64,000 nucleotides of DNA from Sepiola atlantica (Eukaryota > Mollusca > Cephalopoda > Sepiida > Sepiolidae): contig OY744532.1 of the NCBI GenBank assembly GCA_963556195.1, positions 106,914,583 to 106,978,582 of the forward strand, in the 5' to 3' direction. The translations under genes and the position numbers were made by a program. Within the stretch, counting starts at the first letter, position 1; every line of letters begins with the position of its first letter. Under the pieces are notes generated by a model. That model was given only the letters and a program-made list of their open reading frames with translations. It did not search any database and was not told the origin of the DNA. Positions 47,910 to 58,799 of the stretch are shown here, piece after piece.

Positions 47910-48015
47910 ATGTGGGTGTTTGAATGAGTTATCTAAAATTTTGAAAAATTCCTTAGCTATATTAGTTTTCACATTGCAAATATAGGGTGGGTTAAACCAA
48001 ATACTATTCTTTCTT

Positions 48016-48741
48016 CTATTTTTTATTATTATTTTTACTGCGTTCTTGAGGGTCAGCAGGTTTGTCAATATTGATAGTTTTAGTGGGTCTATTTATATAT
48101 GTCTTGGGCTTCTTGGGTAGCGTAGTGTTAGCTCGTTGTTTATCCTGTATTGCAATGTTGTGTGTAATTACATTTAAAGGTTTGTTCTTCTTGATAGAGG
48201 GATTATTTTCATATTTAATTTCATCAGTGTATCCCGAGTTAAGGAGTGCGTTATTATAGAAGTTGGAATTTTGTTCGAAGATGGATCTATTAGCAGATAA
48301 TCTTGAGATTCTATTTGAAACTGAGGGGACTATTGGATTAATGATGGATTTAGGGTGGTTAGATAGCTTATGTATGTAGAATAGGGTTAGATTTGGTTTG
48401 TGGTAGGGGCTGAATGATTCGGAATTGAGGTCCAGTGTTAGGTCAAGGAAGTTAGATATTCTTTTCTCAGGTTCTATACTTATGGTTAATCCGACGTGTT
48501 TTAAGAAATTGTGTAGGTTTCTAATGGTGTTGTTGTATTGTCTAGATCTCTCCCTAGAGACAAAAAGTGCATCGTCCCTGTATAGCCCACCGTGTAAATG
48601 TCCGAAGTCAAACTTCAATTCTCTCAACAAGTATAATCCTACAAGGTCAGTAACCTGGGCAGAGTCGGAGGCTCCCATAGTGATATCAAAATTATTGGGG
48701 GTATCCTTCCTGGTCCAAAATGTATTGTCAGTGCGCTCCAT
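48016..48741 (-). pseudogene. RT domain of Penelope-like element
   Basis: A 241-codon uninterrupted frame: FDITMGASDSAQVTDLVGLY, then the catalytic GGLYRDDALFVS box (about residues 51-62), then a thumb-like region with TISIEPEKRISNFLDLTLDL, SPYHKPNLTLFYIHKLSNH and SVSNRISRLSANRSIFEQNS up to a basic tail (KKPKTYINRPTKT). Fingers and the N-terminal RT half are absent, so it is not a complete enzyme. The last block IIIKNRRKNSIWFNPPY is in the next frame. It is the longest real coding remnant in the window besides the mariner transposase. Family assignment uncertain between Penelope-like and a related RT clade. Confidence 0.7.
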
Positions 48742-48996
48742 CTACGATTTGAACTCAACTTTTCACCATTGGATTTACTTCACTTTGAGCACTTTCTCCA
48801 TACTGCCTCTACGAAAAAAAATTTTTTTCGTCTTCTTCAAAATCACCTTTTCATTGGACACTTTTTCAACGGACAATTACCATCTGGACAAACCACATAT
48901 CTTTTTTACACGAACTCTTTTCACTCCATTTTTAATAATATTTTTTCAAATGTTTGAATTTTGGCTTTTTCACAGCAAACTTATCTATCTGTATAT

Positions 48997-49045
48997 CTCC
49001 TCTGATGATAAGATTTTGATCTTTGAAAAGCCTTGGCTTAAGTGA
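48997..49045 (+). ncRNA. Hammerhead ribozyme motif (Penelope-type)
   Basis: Core CTGATGA at 49002-49008, stem II AAGAT/ATCTT with a TTTG loop, GAAA at 49024-49027, AGCC/GGCT, T-A. Arms CTCCT / AGTGA pair poorly in this copy. It lies in the 5' region of the Penelope-like element. Confidence 0.6.
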
Positions 49046-49269
49046 AGAATAATAAACATTAGTTTATTACAGAATATACCTTGCATTGAACAATCGAAGT
49101 TTGAAATAAATCTGGACATTCGTACATGTTTATCACTCTTATTTCTTTTATCTTTATAATTGCTCTATCTCGTATATTGAGCTAAAACCATTTCACTATA
49201 GGTTCTATCTACTAAAAGTTTACTTTTAGTTTATATTTGATTCTATATAGGTATATATATATATATATA

Positions 49270-49600
49270 GTCATCCACATACAGACTGTTTATAGCTCTT
49301 CAGTGCGGCTAGACCAGTCAGTGCCTCAAGCCGGGATATAAACCCAACCGTGAAGTTGACAGTCGTTGCCTCTTCCCCTGCGTTATCATACGACACTTAC
49401 TGATTGTAAGTTATATCTCAATGTAAACATTGTCAAGTACCGGGAGCTCGAATTAGTTTTACCCAATGAGCTATGCCTTAAAGCTAATGGCAGTTGACCA
49501 TATCCTTACAAATAAGCTCTACTAAAAAGGGAGCTTTATATATATGTGCGTGTCTATATATCTTATAACTCAGAAGAATGCAAACTTTATTACATAATCA

Positions 49601-49648
<48 letters not shown>

Positions 49649-50090
49649 GTGTATGTGTGTTTGTCTGTGTGTGCTTCCGTCACGTCATGCAAAAGTTAGC
49701 AAGTAAAACACGTGCATATTTCTAGTCCTCGGACAAAACTATTTAATGTGGTGAGATGAAACGAGAAAACAAATAGCAAGTCAGACAACCACCTCAGACT
49801 TACCCCGCCGCATGAAATGAATTCAGAAAGAAATCCTTCACTCTATAATAAAAAGTCAACGGTGGGTGTTTTTATTTTAATTTTATGGCATCAGAAATGA
49901 CAATAATAATTTATATATGACAAATTAAATTCAGTGACGTTATTCAATGTTTTTATATGAATATTTTAGTTATATATATATACATTTTGTTTACATAGTT
50001 CACCCCAAACAAGGCAGGCCGCCACTGTAGACGTAAAGGGCTACTGAGAAAAAAGGTGAGAGTTTTTTTGAGTTTTTTTTTGGGGGGGGG
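49270..50090. other. Sequence with a possible tRNA-like scrap
   Basis: The minus strand near 49480-49440 reads TAGCTCATTGGG (box-A-like) and ATTCGAGCTCCC (box-B-like), but too close together for a normal tRNA head. (TA)n and (TATG)n tracts lie at 49600-49660. Otherwise nothing recognised. Confidence 0.4.
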
Positions 50091-50095
50091 TCAAC

Positions 50096-50284
50096 TTAAA
50101 TTGGGAACTGTGCAGCGAGATGTCTGCGTACATTAGTTTTAAATTTCTGCATGTCAGTACCATCAGGAAAACAGGGAGCAGGGAGGGAGTTCCAGAGTCT
50201 AGCAGCTGAGACCATATAAAGGACAGTAATGGTGAGGATAGTCGAATTTTTAAGGAAAATCCTCGAATACGGAAACCAACCCAT
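50096..50284 (-). pseudogene. Non-LTR retroelement C-terminal scrap
   Basis: The 62-codon frame contains VSAARLWNSLPAPCFPDGTD and FKTNVRRHLAAQFPI followed by a stop: the C-terminal signature of CR1/Jockey-superfamily ORF2 proteins. It is diverged from the other CR1-type copies in this window. Confidence 0.7.
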
Positions 50285-50289
50285 ATAAA

Positions 50290-50960
50290 CTACGAATGCT
50301 AGCCAATCAAGTTAAATCAATATCTTATATTATACGCCTATATCTCGATTGTCACTGCTATTTGAGTCATCCGTAACTATAAAAGACTTACATTCTTAAA
50401 TAGATACTTGTCGAGTTATTTGTCAAATATTTTATTTCCAAAAAGTTTCATATGAGATAATTGCATGTTGTCATTAATTTGGTTATTAAAAATCGATTTT
50501 TATGGAATTCCTGTCCAAGTTTAGTTTCAAACCGACATCTCACTCCAGACATGTCAATACTTGCAAAAAGTTAGACGAAAGTTCTAACTTGAAACGATGT
50601 TTCAATCATGTATTAAAACATTAAAACATTAAAACAAGCTTAAATATTATCTTCCTCATAAGCCGACAAGCATTTATTTCATACAATCAGATTTTCAGAG
50701 CTACGGATGCTTCAAATGACCTATAATTTTCTCCATCTCTCCTGAACTTTATCCCAGTTTAATAATACTAAACAAATAGTGACAATGGGAATATTGTCGT
50801 AGAATATAAAATATGGATTAAAATGAGTGTGAAAACGATGAGTGGCAAGACGAAGCCAGCAAAAGAATGAACGAAAAGAAAAACAGTATAAAAAGAACCA
50901 GTGAAAAAGACTCTATGAGTACACGTATACTCATTTGTTACTGCTATTTTTCTGGTGGAT
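50290..50960. other. AT-rich sequence without recognised features
   Basis: Nothing recognised. Confidence 0.6.
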
Positions 50961-50964
50961 TATA

Positions 50965-51010
50965 TTATTATTATTATTATTATTATTATTTTATTATTAT
51001 TATTATCATG

Positions 51011-51072
<62 letters not shown>
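50965..51072. repeat. (ATT)n microsatellite
   Basis: About 105 bases of TTA/ATT repeat. It lies at the 3' end of the minus-strand non-LTR element and may be its tail. Confidence 0.95.
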
Positions 51073-51073
<1 letters not shown>

Positions 51074-52610
51074 TGTACTCATTAGGATGTCTCACACAGG
51101 TCATCATCAATGATTGTTCACTGACAACAACCAGTGATGTTCCCTGGAGTCTGAGGGACAACAAGTCTCCCCAGATTTCTAGTACCCTCCACCTCTTTTC
51201 GATAACCATTGCAAATGACTTTGCGGTATCGCAACAGCCACTAACCATTGATTTCTCGCTGGTAACGACCATTGGTTTTTTTCTGAGATTTGGGTGACAA
51301 TACCCCTCCACAAGGTCCCAGTACTCTCCACACTCTTCCAGTAGAGGTCTGGTTAATGCTCCCCTTCCTCAGTCTTCCAATCCTCCTTGACCCTTCATGA
51401 GAATTTTGTATTGTATCCGCCGAGGCTAGAGCCATCACTTTTTTGGGGGGAGGGGGGGGGGAGGGGCAACTTATGATATTTCTTGCAGTTTCTGTTCCTT
51501 GGTTCGTGCGGTGATGTTCTTCCATTGATTTCTCGCTGGCAACGACCATTGGTGGCCCTGGGATTTGGGTGGCAATAAGCCTCGCCATGGTCCTAGCACT
51601 CTCTGCACTTTTCCAATAGGGGTCTGGTTAGTGCTATCCCTCCTCGGTCTTCTCATCCTCCTTGATCTTCCACGATCATTGTGTGTGTTGTTAGCCGAGG
51701 CCGGCACAATATTTTTGGGATAAGTAGGTGGGGGGGGGGAGCTTATGATATTTCTTGCAGTTTCTGTTCCTTGGTTAGTACGGTGGTTTAGTTTTCTTCC
51801 TATTATAGCTTCAATCGTAGCTTATGTGGGTTGGTTTCCGCATTCAAGGATTTTCTTTATGATTCCAGCTGTTTTAATGATTGTCGTCCTTTGTATCATC
51901 TGAGTGATCTCTTTTATTCCAATTTTTCCCAGGATTTTTGGAACTGTTCCGATTGTTCCTACGATTATTGGTATTATATTGACTTTCTTCATGCTCCATA
52001 TTCCTTTCAGTTCTCCGACAAGTTCCGTGTATTTGCTTCGTTTCTCCGTCTCCTTGATCTTCACTCTGTGTTCTGCTGGAACGGCGAAGTCTATGATTTG
52101 GCAAGGTTTTTTTTCCTATTCAGTTTCCTTGTTTATGTTTTTCTCCTCTACTTTCTGTGAGTTTTCGTCAAGCAGTGTTTCTTGATCTGTCACACCATTT
52201 ATCTTTTGTTTGATTTCCGTTAATTCCATCTCCGACAACCAGCTGTTCTTGAGGATCTGTCTTGCTTGATCTGCTATCCTTTCCTCCGTTGTATGGTAGT
52301 CAGTAGAAATGTTCCATAGATGTTTTATTCGTTTCCGGCCTCCTCTTTCTGTAGAGTGGCGGCTTCTGTAGTAGCATTCCATTACCAGTCTGTTCTCTTT
52401 TGTCGTCCATTTCTTTCTATGGCTTTTGGTTTGTTATTTCCATTCTTGTTTTCTTGTGTTTGATCTGTGTCCTTGTCGTACCTGGAATTAGAGAGGTTAC
52501 TTACTTGTTTTCGGTGCGTGATATTGTTCCTGAAACTCAAGGGGGCAACATTCGCAGAATGCGGACCGGGGCCCCAATGTTTGGCCAACTAGGGAGCACC
52601 TTCCCATCAT
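51073..52610 (-). mobile_element. Internally deleted non-LTR retroelement with duplicated 3' UTR
   Basis: Minus strand, from 52588: an N-terminal region (52382-52116) with RIKHLWNISTDYHTTEERIA and SWLSEMELTEIKQKING, then directly a C-terminal region (about 52105-51822) with IIDFAVPAEHRVKIKETEKR and NIIPIIVGTIGTVPKILG and KTAGIIKKILE. In intact relatives these blocks flank a full RT, so the RT core has been deleted. Downstream the 3' region is a ~275-base unit repeated about 2.7 times (51080-51800; CGACCATTGGTGGCCCTGG-type starts, G-rich middle) ending in (ATT)n. Clade uncertain. Confidence 0.65.
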
Positions 52611-52629
52611 AAAACTCAGCTCTTTCTTC

Positions 52630-53320
52630 TGAGTCCCGTGGCTTTCACTTTTACTTGCAGACATTTGTCATGGTTTCATGTTTGTGGCAAAACCAGAACC
52701 AGGCTTGATGTAAAATGCTATTGGGTGGGAAATTAAGGTTGATTATGTGTAAGACATTTTGTGTTAGTTTACTCTTAACCATTTGATTGTATGGAGGTGT
52801 AAACCAGATAATTCTCCTGTTTCCAATTATTTTAGATCTGTCGGTGTAACATATTTAGTTTGAGTTCTTTTATAACCGCTGTCTTTTGGTGCTTTGTTAA
52901 AAATAGTTATGTTCGTTAAAGATTTCCTCGTTTGAGTAGTTGTTACTGATTCTTTTTCTATTGATTTATGTTTGATGATTGTTTTGGGGTGGTTTAAGAG
53001 TAAGTTGACGTAAATTGGTGTTGCATTATTTTTTATATTTGGTTCATATGTTCCCTTATCTAAGTTGAAAGTTATATCTAGAAAATTAACTTCTTTAGTG
53101 TTGAAAGTTACTTCTTCTTGGAATCCTAATCTTTTCAATTCTTTAAATATTATTTTCTTAGAGTTTTTTAGATTTAGTTCCGTTCGCGTTTTTCATAATT
53201 ACTAGGCCATCATCTCTATATAATGTCTTTGGTGAGGTTATAAAAGATTTAAAGACCAAACAAGTCAGTTACTAAAGCTGAGTAAAGACGCCCATTGAGA
53301 CATTGAAGGATCCAGTGTGA
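52630..53320 (-). pseudogene. Penelope-like RT fragment
   Basis: Minus strand: YRDDGLVIM around 53218-53195 (frame-shifted), then the frame 53138-52827 with TFNTKEVNFLDITFNLDKGT and YVNLLLNHPKTIIK, then in a further frame IIWFTPPYNQMVKSKL and FPPNSILHQAWF (about 52825-52690). It has the same landmarks as 48016-48741 but is clearly a different subfamily. It is cut off at about 52630 by the 5' end of the non-LTR element. Confidence 0.65.
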
Positions 53321-53551
53321 TTAATTTTAGTCTATTATTTATCAATAATACATTATCGTTTGCATGTAAAAAGGTGACAATTTGAATTTATTCATGTAGT
53401 CCTTCGGGTTGTAATTTTATTCCATTCTTCAAAATGAAAATGTCACGAGCAGACACTTAGTTTTTGGCTTGAAAATACTGGGCTTATCATAGCTGCGATT
53501 GAAACATATCGAGATATGTAGTCGTATGTTTGTATAAATAACACTTTTATC

Positions 53552-53660
<109 letters not shown>

Positions 53661-53689
53661 TTTAGACGGCATATTTTCATTTAACAAAA

Positions 53690-53880
53690 AAAATATTAAA
53701 TAACACGGAGTGTTTCTGCTTGATGAGACTTCTTTTATTTTTAAATTTTCCGAATATTCAATTTCGTATTTCGGTTAAATTGGTGTATGTAAGTTCAGTG
53801 TTTTTTTTTTTGTTCCATTTTTAGCCTGATGATTTATTTCGGAAATTAAACACAAACGTTTATGTGTATGTCATTTGTCA
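53690..53880 (-). repeat. Second P-element fragment
   Basis: ATTAAATAACACGGAGTGTT and the following ~100 bases match 10967-11090, the region just upstream of the THAP coding sequence. No coding part remains. Confidence 0.7.
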
Positions 53881-54116
53881 GGAATATACTTTATACTGCT
53901 ATTTAACATATAAAGTTATCTTTGCAAGATTTTGACAGTTAGACCTTGATAGTATTTAGGCTGATAGATCAAATCTCGATTCTGACGAGCGAATTTTCGT
54001 TTCTTTTTAATCATACTATATTATTGGCACTATATAATGTAGTTCGACACAGTATTTTTTTAATCATGTAGTCCTGCCCGGATAACTGGTAAAATGGTAA
54101 CATTTTTCAGTTACTA

Positions 54117-54117
<1 letters not shown>

Positions 54118-54189
<72 letters not shown>

Positions 54190-54222
54190 TTATTCTTTTT
54201 GATAGTTTTCATTTTTCAGTAA

Positions 54223-54258
<36 letters not shown>
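54118..54258. repeat. (TA)n tracts
   Basis: Two TA tracts around a short unique segment that itself forms AGTTACT/AGTAACT inverted pairs. Confidence 0.9.
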
Positions 54259-54262
<4 letters not shown>

Positions 54263-54469
54263 AAAGAAGCTTTAAGTCATTTTAACAAAAAAAAAAGGTA
54301 AAATGCAGTTTAAATTCCCAGAGCAACTAACTAAATTCAAGATATATATATGTATATATATTAGAGTGCTTAAACACGCGGGTGTTAAGCACTCTTTGAT
54401 CTCGGAACTTTTGAACCCCGCCGCTGGCTTTAAAAGAGTCTTAATTTCAGTAATGTATGTACTGATTTC

Positions 54470-54625
54470 TGTTCGCTTATTGGATTAGGACGTAGGATCG
54501 TGATATTCTTCTGAATCGATGAACTGCGTTCGAATCCGTCTGACCGTCTGAAACCACCACTTCCTGCACTGATGAGGACGTAAGTCCGAAACAACGTTGT
54601 CTGTAGGTAAATACACTTTAGGATT
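54470..54625 (+). repeat. tRNA-derived SINE with intact hammerhead tail
   Basis: Box B GTTCGAATCC lies at 54528-54537; a weak box A (TGGATTAGGAC) at 54481. The tail is the hammerhead at 54563-54607, followed by TAAATACACTTTAGG and then a (GT)n tract. Confidence 0.7.
54563..54607 (+). ncRNA. Hammerhead ribozyme, type I, canonical core
   Basis: Arm CCTGCA (54563-54568), core CTGATGA (54569-54575), stem II GGAC-GTAA-GTCC (54576-54587), GAAA (54588-54591), stem III CAACGTTG (54592-54599), T (54600), cleavage C (54601), arm TGTAGG (54602-54607). Every stem pairs, with one G-T in stem I, and every invariant core base is present, including the 10.1/11.1 G-C pair. Stem III is very short, as in other metazoan repeat-derived hammerheads that often work as dimers. 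Confidence 0.85.
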
Positions 54626-54643
54626 TGATAAAAAATATTCATA

Positions 54644-54644
<1 letters not shown>

Positions 54645-54731
<87 letters not shown>
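54645..54731. repeat. (GT)n microsatellite
   Basis: About 85 bases of GT. Confidence 0.95.
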
Positions 54732-54733
<2 letters not shown>

Positions 54734-55079
54734 TTAATCAAAAGTTATAACCTTGACTGAAAATATAAAATTACTGCTTGAAATATATAAGTAAGCGCCA
54801 GTGTTTTTTCTTCGTAAGCAAACCACCCACACCCTTAATGTCGACCCCCGGGGATTTCTTCTTAAGTGGAGCGAGTTTCTGCAAGTTTGACAATCATTTG
54901 GGTGTTCTCATGACGTTCGTTCGTAAGCAGAGACGAAATGATGTCAATCTGCTCGCTTACAATTTGCTCGTGTTTTTTTTTTGGTGTCATAGTCCACCGT
55001 TTGCTAGATGATGAGAATTCATGTTGTGATTCGGCCATTTACGAATGAGTCCGGCGTGACAGGTCCTTTCTATATAAAT

Positions 55080-55770
55080 CCGTCGAGTTTTGGCATGATT
55101 AAAAAAGCTCGATGGCCGAACACCCGAACACCCGAACAACCCCACAAAACGAGTCGATATTTAGACCTATATTATTCCCGATCTTCATAAACGACCTCCC
55201 TGATGCACGTGCGCCTGATGCAATCGCATATGAGATGGGTGCATATGTTGATAGCACCACGCTCCATTCCTGGCAAGAAGGCAAATCGAATAGCCACACA
55301 TACAAGGCAATGGCTGAATTCAGGGTGAAAAAAATATACTTTCTTACCTAATAGTAACCATGCTGTCTGAAAAGTTTTGAACATGTCGCATCACCGCAGT
55401 GTCACATCCATGTCCTTTTTCTACAAGTACTTCTACGGAATGTGCTCCGATGAACGTACTGCACGTGTAACCCCTCAACGAAAATACCTTGATCCTTCCG
55501 AATAGCAGCAAAATCCCACCCCTTGACCGTAGAGGTCCCTAGATACCGGAATACTGTTTACTCTTATAGCTTCTTTCCATCAGACTGCTTGCCTTTGGAA
55601 TTCCCTTCGTACTAAGATGCCGAAATTGTAAAAGCCATGTGAACAAACCTCTTGCTACCCAACTCCCCACTCATATCGCCCTCCTATAAACATCGACCTT
55701 TTCATAGTAGGCGTTACGCATCAGTGCCATGATGCATTGTTTAGTGGTGAATAAAGGAAAATAAATAAAT
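55080..55770 (+). pseudogene. CR1/Jockey-type RT remnant
   Basis: Plus-strand frames: ESIFRPILFPIFINDLPDAR, then YVDSTTLHSWQEGK (catalytic YADD has become YVDS), then after a gap SYSFFPSDCL-type and C-terminal residues in broken frames up to about 55690. The 3' end TGATGCATTGTTTAGTGGTG and a short (AATA)n tail close the element at about 55775. Stops and frameshifts; the region between palm and C-terminus is largely missing. Confidence 0.7.
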
Positions 55771-55774
55771 AAAT

Positions 55775-56130
55775 ATTTTTAATGTTTTATATTTTTTTGA
55801 AAAAAAAAATAACAATGTGTAGTGTTAAAATCAATAAAATTTATTTTAATCTGAACTTTCGAGAAATAAAATTCTCCTTGTCAAAGAAGTGTTTTTTTCT
55901 TTTTCTTTTCTTTTTCTTCATCGTCCGATGGTAATGGACTTTTCGGTCAGAAAATCACGTTATGTCTGTAAGCGAGGCTACGCCAATTTGAATAGAAAGG
56001 GTATGTAGACATACTTTTAAACCATTGTTTCGTAATAGTATTTTTTTTTTTGAAAGAAACCATAACAATGTGTAGTGTTAAAATCAATAAAATTTATTTT
56101 AATCTGAGCTTTCGAGGAGAGAAGGCTTTT
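55775..56130. repeat. ~100-bp repeat in two direct copies
   Basis: ACAATGTGTAGTGTTAAAAT and the following ~45 bases occur at about 55811-55880 and 56064-56125. On the minus strand the first copy has a degraded hammerhead-like core (TTGACAA, GAGAA/TTCTC stem, GAAA). Confidence 0.6.
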
Positions 56131-56434
56131 TCTTTTGCAATTCCATTCCAACCAGAATGACGACAAACGTATCACTTTCTTCAACTAGCAGATATTTTTT
56201 GCAAGACACATCTTAAAAAAAACATCTTAAAAAAAACATCTTAAAAAAAACTTTAAAAAAAACGAAAACGTTAGTATACTCTCTCCGGAGAGCTTCGCCA
56301 CGTCTTTGATAACATAACTTCCTACCAGGAGGTGTCAGTTATCCGTTGTGTTAACACATGTAGTTATTAGCAGGTTATACTAAAGTACTTGCTAAAGATA
56401 TCTTCAGGGTTTTATTTAGTTAGTTGTTGATTGA

Positions 56435-56535
56435 TTTTGCAGCCCCCTATACAGCACGTGGTATTCCCAAATTGTCACCCATCTAGTCCTGGACAGTCTC
56501 AACGTTGCTTAACTTCAGTGATCTACCGAGGACCA
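56435..56535 (-). repeat. 5S-rRNA-like SINE, best-preserved copy
   Basis: Minus strand: GATCACTGAAGTTAAGCAAC, GTTGAGACTGTCCAGGACT, GATGGGTGACAATTTGGGAA, TACCACGTGCTGTA. This follows metazoan 5S rRNA from the A-box region to the 3' end with few differences. The 5' third and terminator are absent, so it is a retroposed derivative, not a 5S gene. Confidence 0.7.
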
Positions 56536-56539
56536 GTGT

Positions 56540-56995
56540 TTCAACGTGATTACGAGACGCAATTTGTTCTTTTTCTTTCGTGTGAATCAGATGATTTTGG
56601 TGTTGGCATTAGTTTCCCCGATGTTTTTCTAGGTTGCCAACATCCATAAGTGAAAGTGATACTGTGGAACCGACTGGATTCGAACTTCGAACACCCAGAT
56701 CTCCAGTCCGTGTCGATATCCGCTAGTAACTACAGAAGTCTCTACTGCCACTGGGATAAAAATGAATGTGTCAAAAAGAGAAAAGTTATTAACAAGAGTA
56801 CCCGTCCCGTGAAATAAAAAAAAGAGAAGAGATGTTTCGGCAAACCAGAAGAGTAAGCTGCTCAAAAACAGCAGCAAACGGTGTTCTATCTCATTAAGTT
56901 CCTGATATTAGAGACTTCCTGTTTTGAGTCGCTTACTTTTTTGGTTTAGGAAGTTTTGTACTAATTTTTATTTTTTTAATTTATTTATTAAATTG
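56540..56995. other. Unassigned sequence
   Basis: No gene recognised; two short open frames without family features. Confidence 0.5.
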
Positions 56996-56997
56996 TT

Positions 56998-57021
56998 AGG
57001 TGAAAGTACAGAATAGTTAAC
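56998..57021. repeat. Solo P-element TIR scrap
   Basis: GGTGAAAGTACAGAATAGTT differs by one base from the TIR start at 9322/11836. Similarity stops after about 24 bases. Confidence 0.55.
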
Positions 57022-57497
57022 AAGAATGGCTTTCTAAATAATTATGTAGCACTTGTTAAATGATTCCACATTCTCAATCATTCAACATGATCCATATGTA
57101 TAACATGAATTCTAAAAAAACAATGTCCCAATTTTCCTGCGGACGATCCAAAATTTTGCACGGACCAATAGTTGGCGACCACTGATCTAACTGACCGGGT
57201 AAGTCGGAGCATCCCAAACCTACTGCTGAAAATGGAGAAGAAAGAAAGGGTTTCAGTAGGGCTCTGGATGGGGATTTTTACTTTCATTTTGGCCCCTTAC
57301 TTAAAATGATATAGAGACGCTTTTAACAGTAACAATTTTTTTAAAATAAAAACGTTACTGCGCGCACGCACGTTAATTCGGTCCAAACGAAAATTCTGTT
57401 AAACTTCTACTTGTTTGGAAAATCGCTGTTAAATGTTAAAACTTATAAAAATATATGGGTTATTGAATTAATGTCATTATAATGAAATAAATGAATG

Positions 57498-57915
57498 GAT
57501 CGGCCATAGTCAAGAGCGACCCGAAGGCTTCGTTTTTGAAATGTAGGGGAGAGAGTCACATTCTTTTCCAGGGATTTCTCTACTTACTTTAATAGTAATC
57601 TTATAATACTTTAACCACTTCTAGTAGTAATAGTTAAGTAATAAGTTAAGTAATAGTTAAGTAAGCAGTTAAGTAATAAGTTAAGTAATAGTTAAGCAAT
57701 AGTTAAGTAAGAAGTTAAATAATAATTTAAGTAATAGTTAAGTAATAGTTAAGTAATAAGTTAAGTAATAAGTTAAGTAATAGTTAAGTAGTCATAGTAA
57801 GTTAGTAAAGTGGTCGACCATAATTGCGGGTGACCTAAAAGCTTCCTTTTCGTTGGCTACTACACCGAGATGTAGGGGAGGGTGACATTCTTTTCTCAGG
57901 ATTACTACATTTACG
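57498..57915. repeat. AGTTAAGTAAT minisatellite flanked by ~100-bp direct repeats
   Basis: The central part (57620-57795) is a GTTAAGTAAT repeat of 10-12 bases. The flanks 57498-57600 and 57811-57915 share GATCGGCCATAGTCAAG / GTCGACCATAATTGCGG, GTAGGGGA and GTGACATTCTTTTC-type blocks. Confidence 0.85.
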
Positions 57916-57957
57916 CTTAATCCTCACACGGTGGCCACGTGGTTAACGACGCAGACT

Positions 57958-58206
57958 GCAAAATTCAGAAGGTGCAGGCCACTAGTTTTTGGCTATTTTA
58001 CATTCATGAAACCCCTTTCACAACCTGAAAATGGTCCTAAATTAAAGTACTATATCAGATTTAACCATCTATATCAATTCATAGCTTTTGAGGATGTTTT
58101 AGGACCTGCAATGTCGCATGAAACCACTTTTTCACCGAAAAATGATGGATTTTGAGTCCCGTGGAGCCCTAACGGCTATTTTTGGCCTGCACCTTCTGAA
58201 TTTTGC
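57958..58206. mobile_element. ~250-bp MITE candidate
   Basis: Exact 24-base terminal inverted repeats: GCAAAATTCAGAAGGTGCAG... at 57958-57981 and its reverse complement at 58183-58206. No coding sequence inside. Target duplication not clear. Confidence 0.65.
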
Positions 58207-58284
58207 AAAATTTTCAAAATGTTTGATTATTTAGTGTTATTTATGTATAAATGAACACAAAAAAATACTACTCGCATGAATCTG

Positions 58285-58500
58285 AAATGTTCACCCATTA
58301 CGTCCCACCCCTAATGAAATTTTCACCCATTACGTCCCACCCCTAATGAAATTTTCACCCATTACGTCCCACCCCTAATTTCACCCATTACGTCCCACCC
58401 CTAATGAAATTTTCACCCATTACGTCCCACCCCTAATGAAATTTTCACCCATTACGTCCCACCCCTAATTTCACCCATTACGTCCCACCCCTACTAACAT
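58285..58500. repeat. 26/31-bp minisatellite
   Basis: ATTACGTCCCACCCCTAA occurs seven times; most units carry a TGAAA extension (31 bases) and two lack it (26 bases), in a repeating long-long-short order. Confidence 0.95.
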
Positions 58501-58589
58501 CAGCACTATTTTACTATATTTACTTTTATTTAATTTATGGGTTTAATTCTATATCCATGTATACGTGCATCGCTTTGTACGACATATAA

Positions 58590-58705
58590 TAGAGAGAGGG
58601 GGAGGAGGAAGAAAGGAGAGAGAGGGGGAGGAGGAAAGGAGAGACAGCGGGGAAGAAAGAAGAGAGAGAGGGGAGGAGGAAGAAAGGAGAGAGAGGGGGA
58701 GGGGC
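58590..58705. repeat. GA-rich low-complexity tract
   Basis: GGAGGAAGAAAGGAGAGAGA repeats. Frames on both strands are artefacts. Confidence 0.9.
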
Positions 58706-58799
58706 ATATTATTTGTTTTGTGTCTTTTGGGGAATGTCATTTCCTGATCACATATCAACATGTTGACTCCACCCTTTTTCTACTCTCTACCCTTACAAC

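Larger units (their letters stand above)
47814..49250 (-). mobile_element. Penelope-like retroelement, 3'-truncated
   Basis: Minus-strand order from 49250: a 5' noncoding region abutting (TA)n, a hammerhead motif (48997-49045, opposite sense), a Cys-rich stretch (GNCPLKKCPMKR), the RT (48741-48016), then NSIWFNPPYICNVKTNIAKE in a second frame (48068-47814) that runs into a CA/TA microsatellite. Intact relatives known to me continue with a GIY-YIG-type domain, which is not present here. Penelope-like assignment rests on RT motifs, the associated hammerhead and inverted terminal-repeat copies elsewhere in the window. Confidence 0.65.

Noticed and set aside
51831..52185. Plus-strand 109- and 93-codon frames
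   Set aside because: Antisense to the recognisable minus-strand retroelement C-terminal region.
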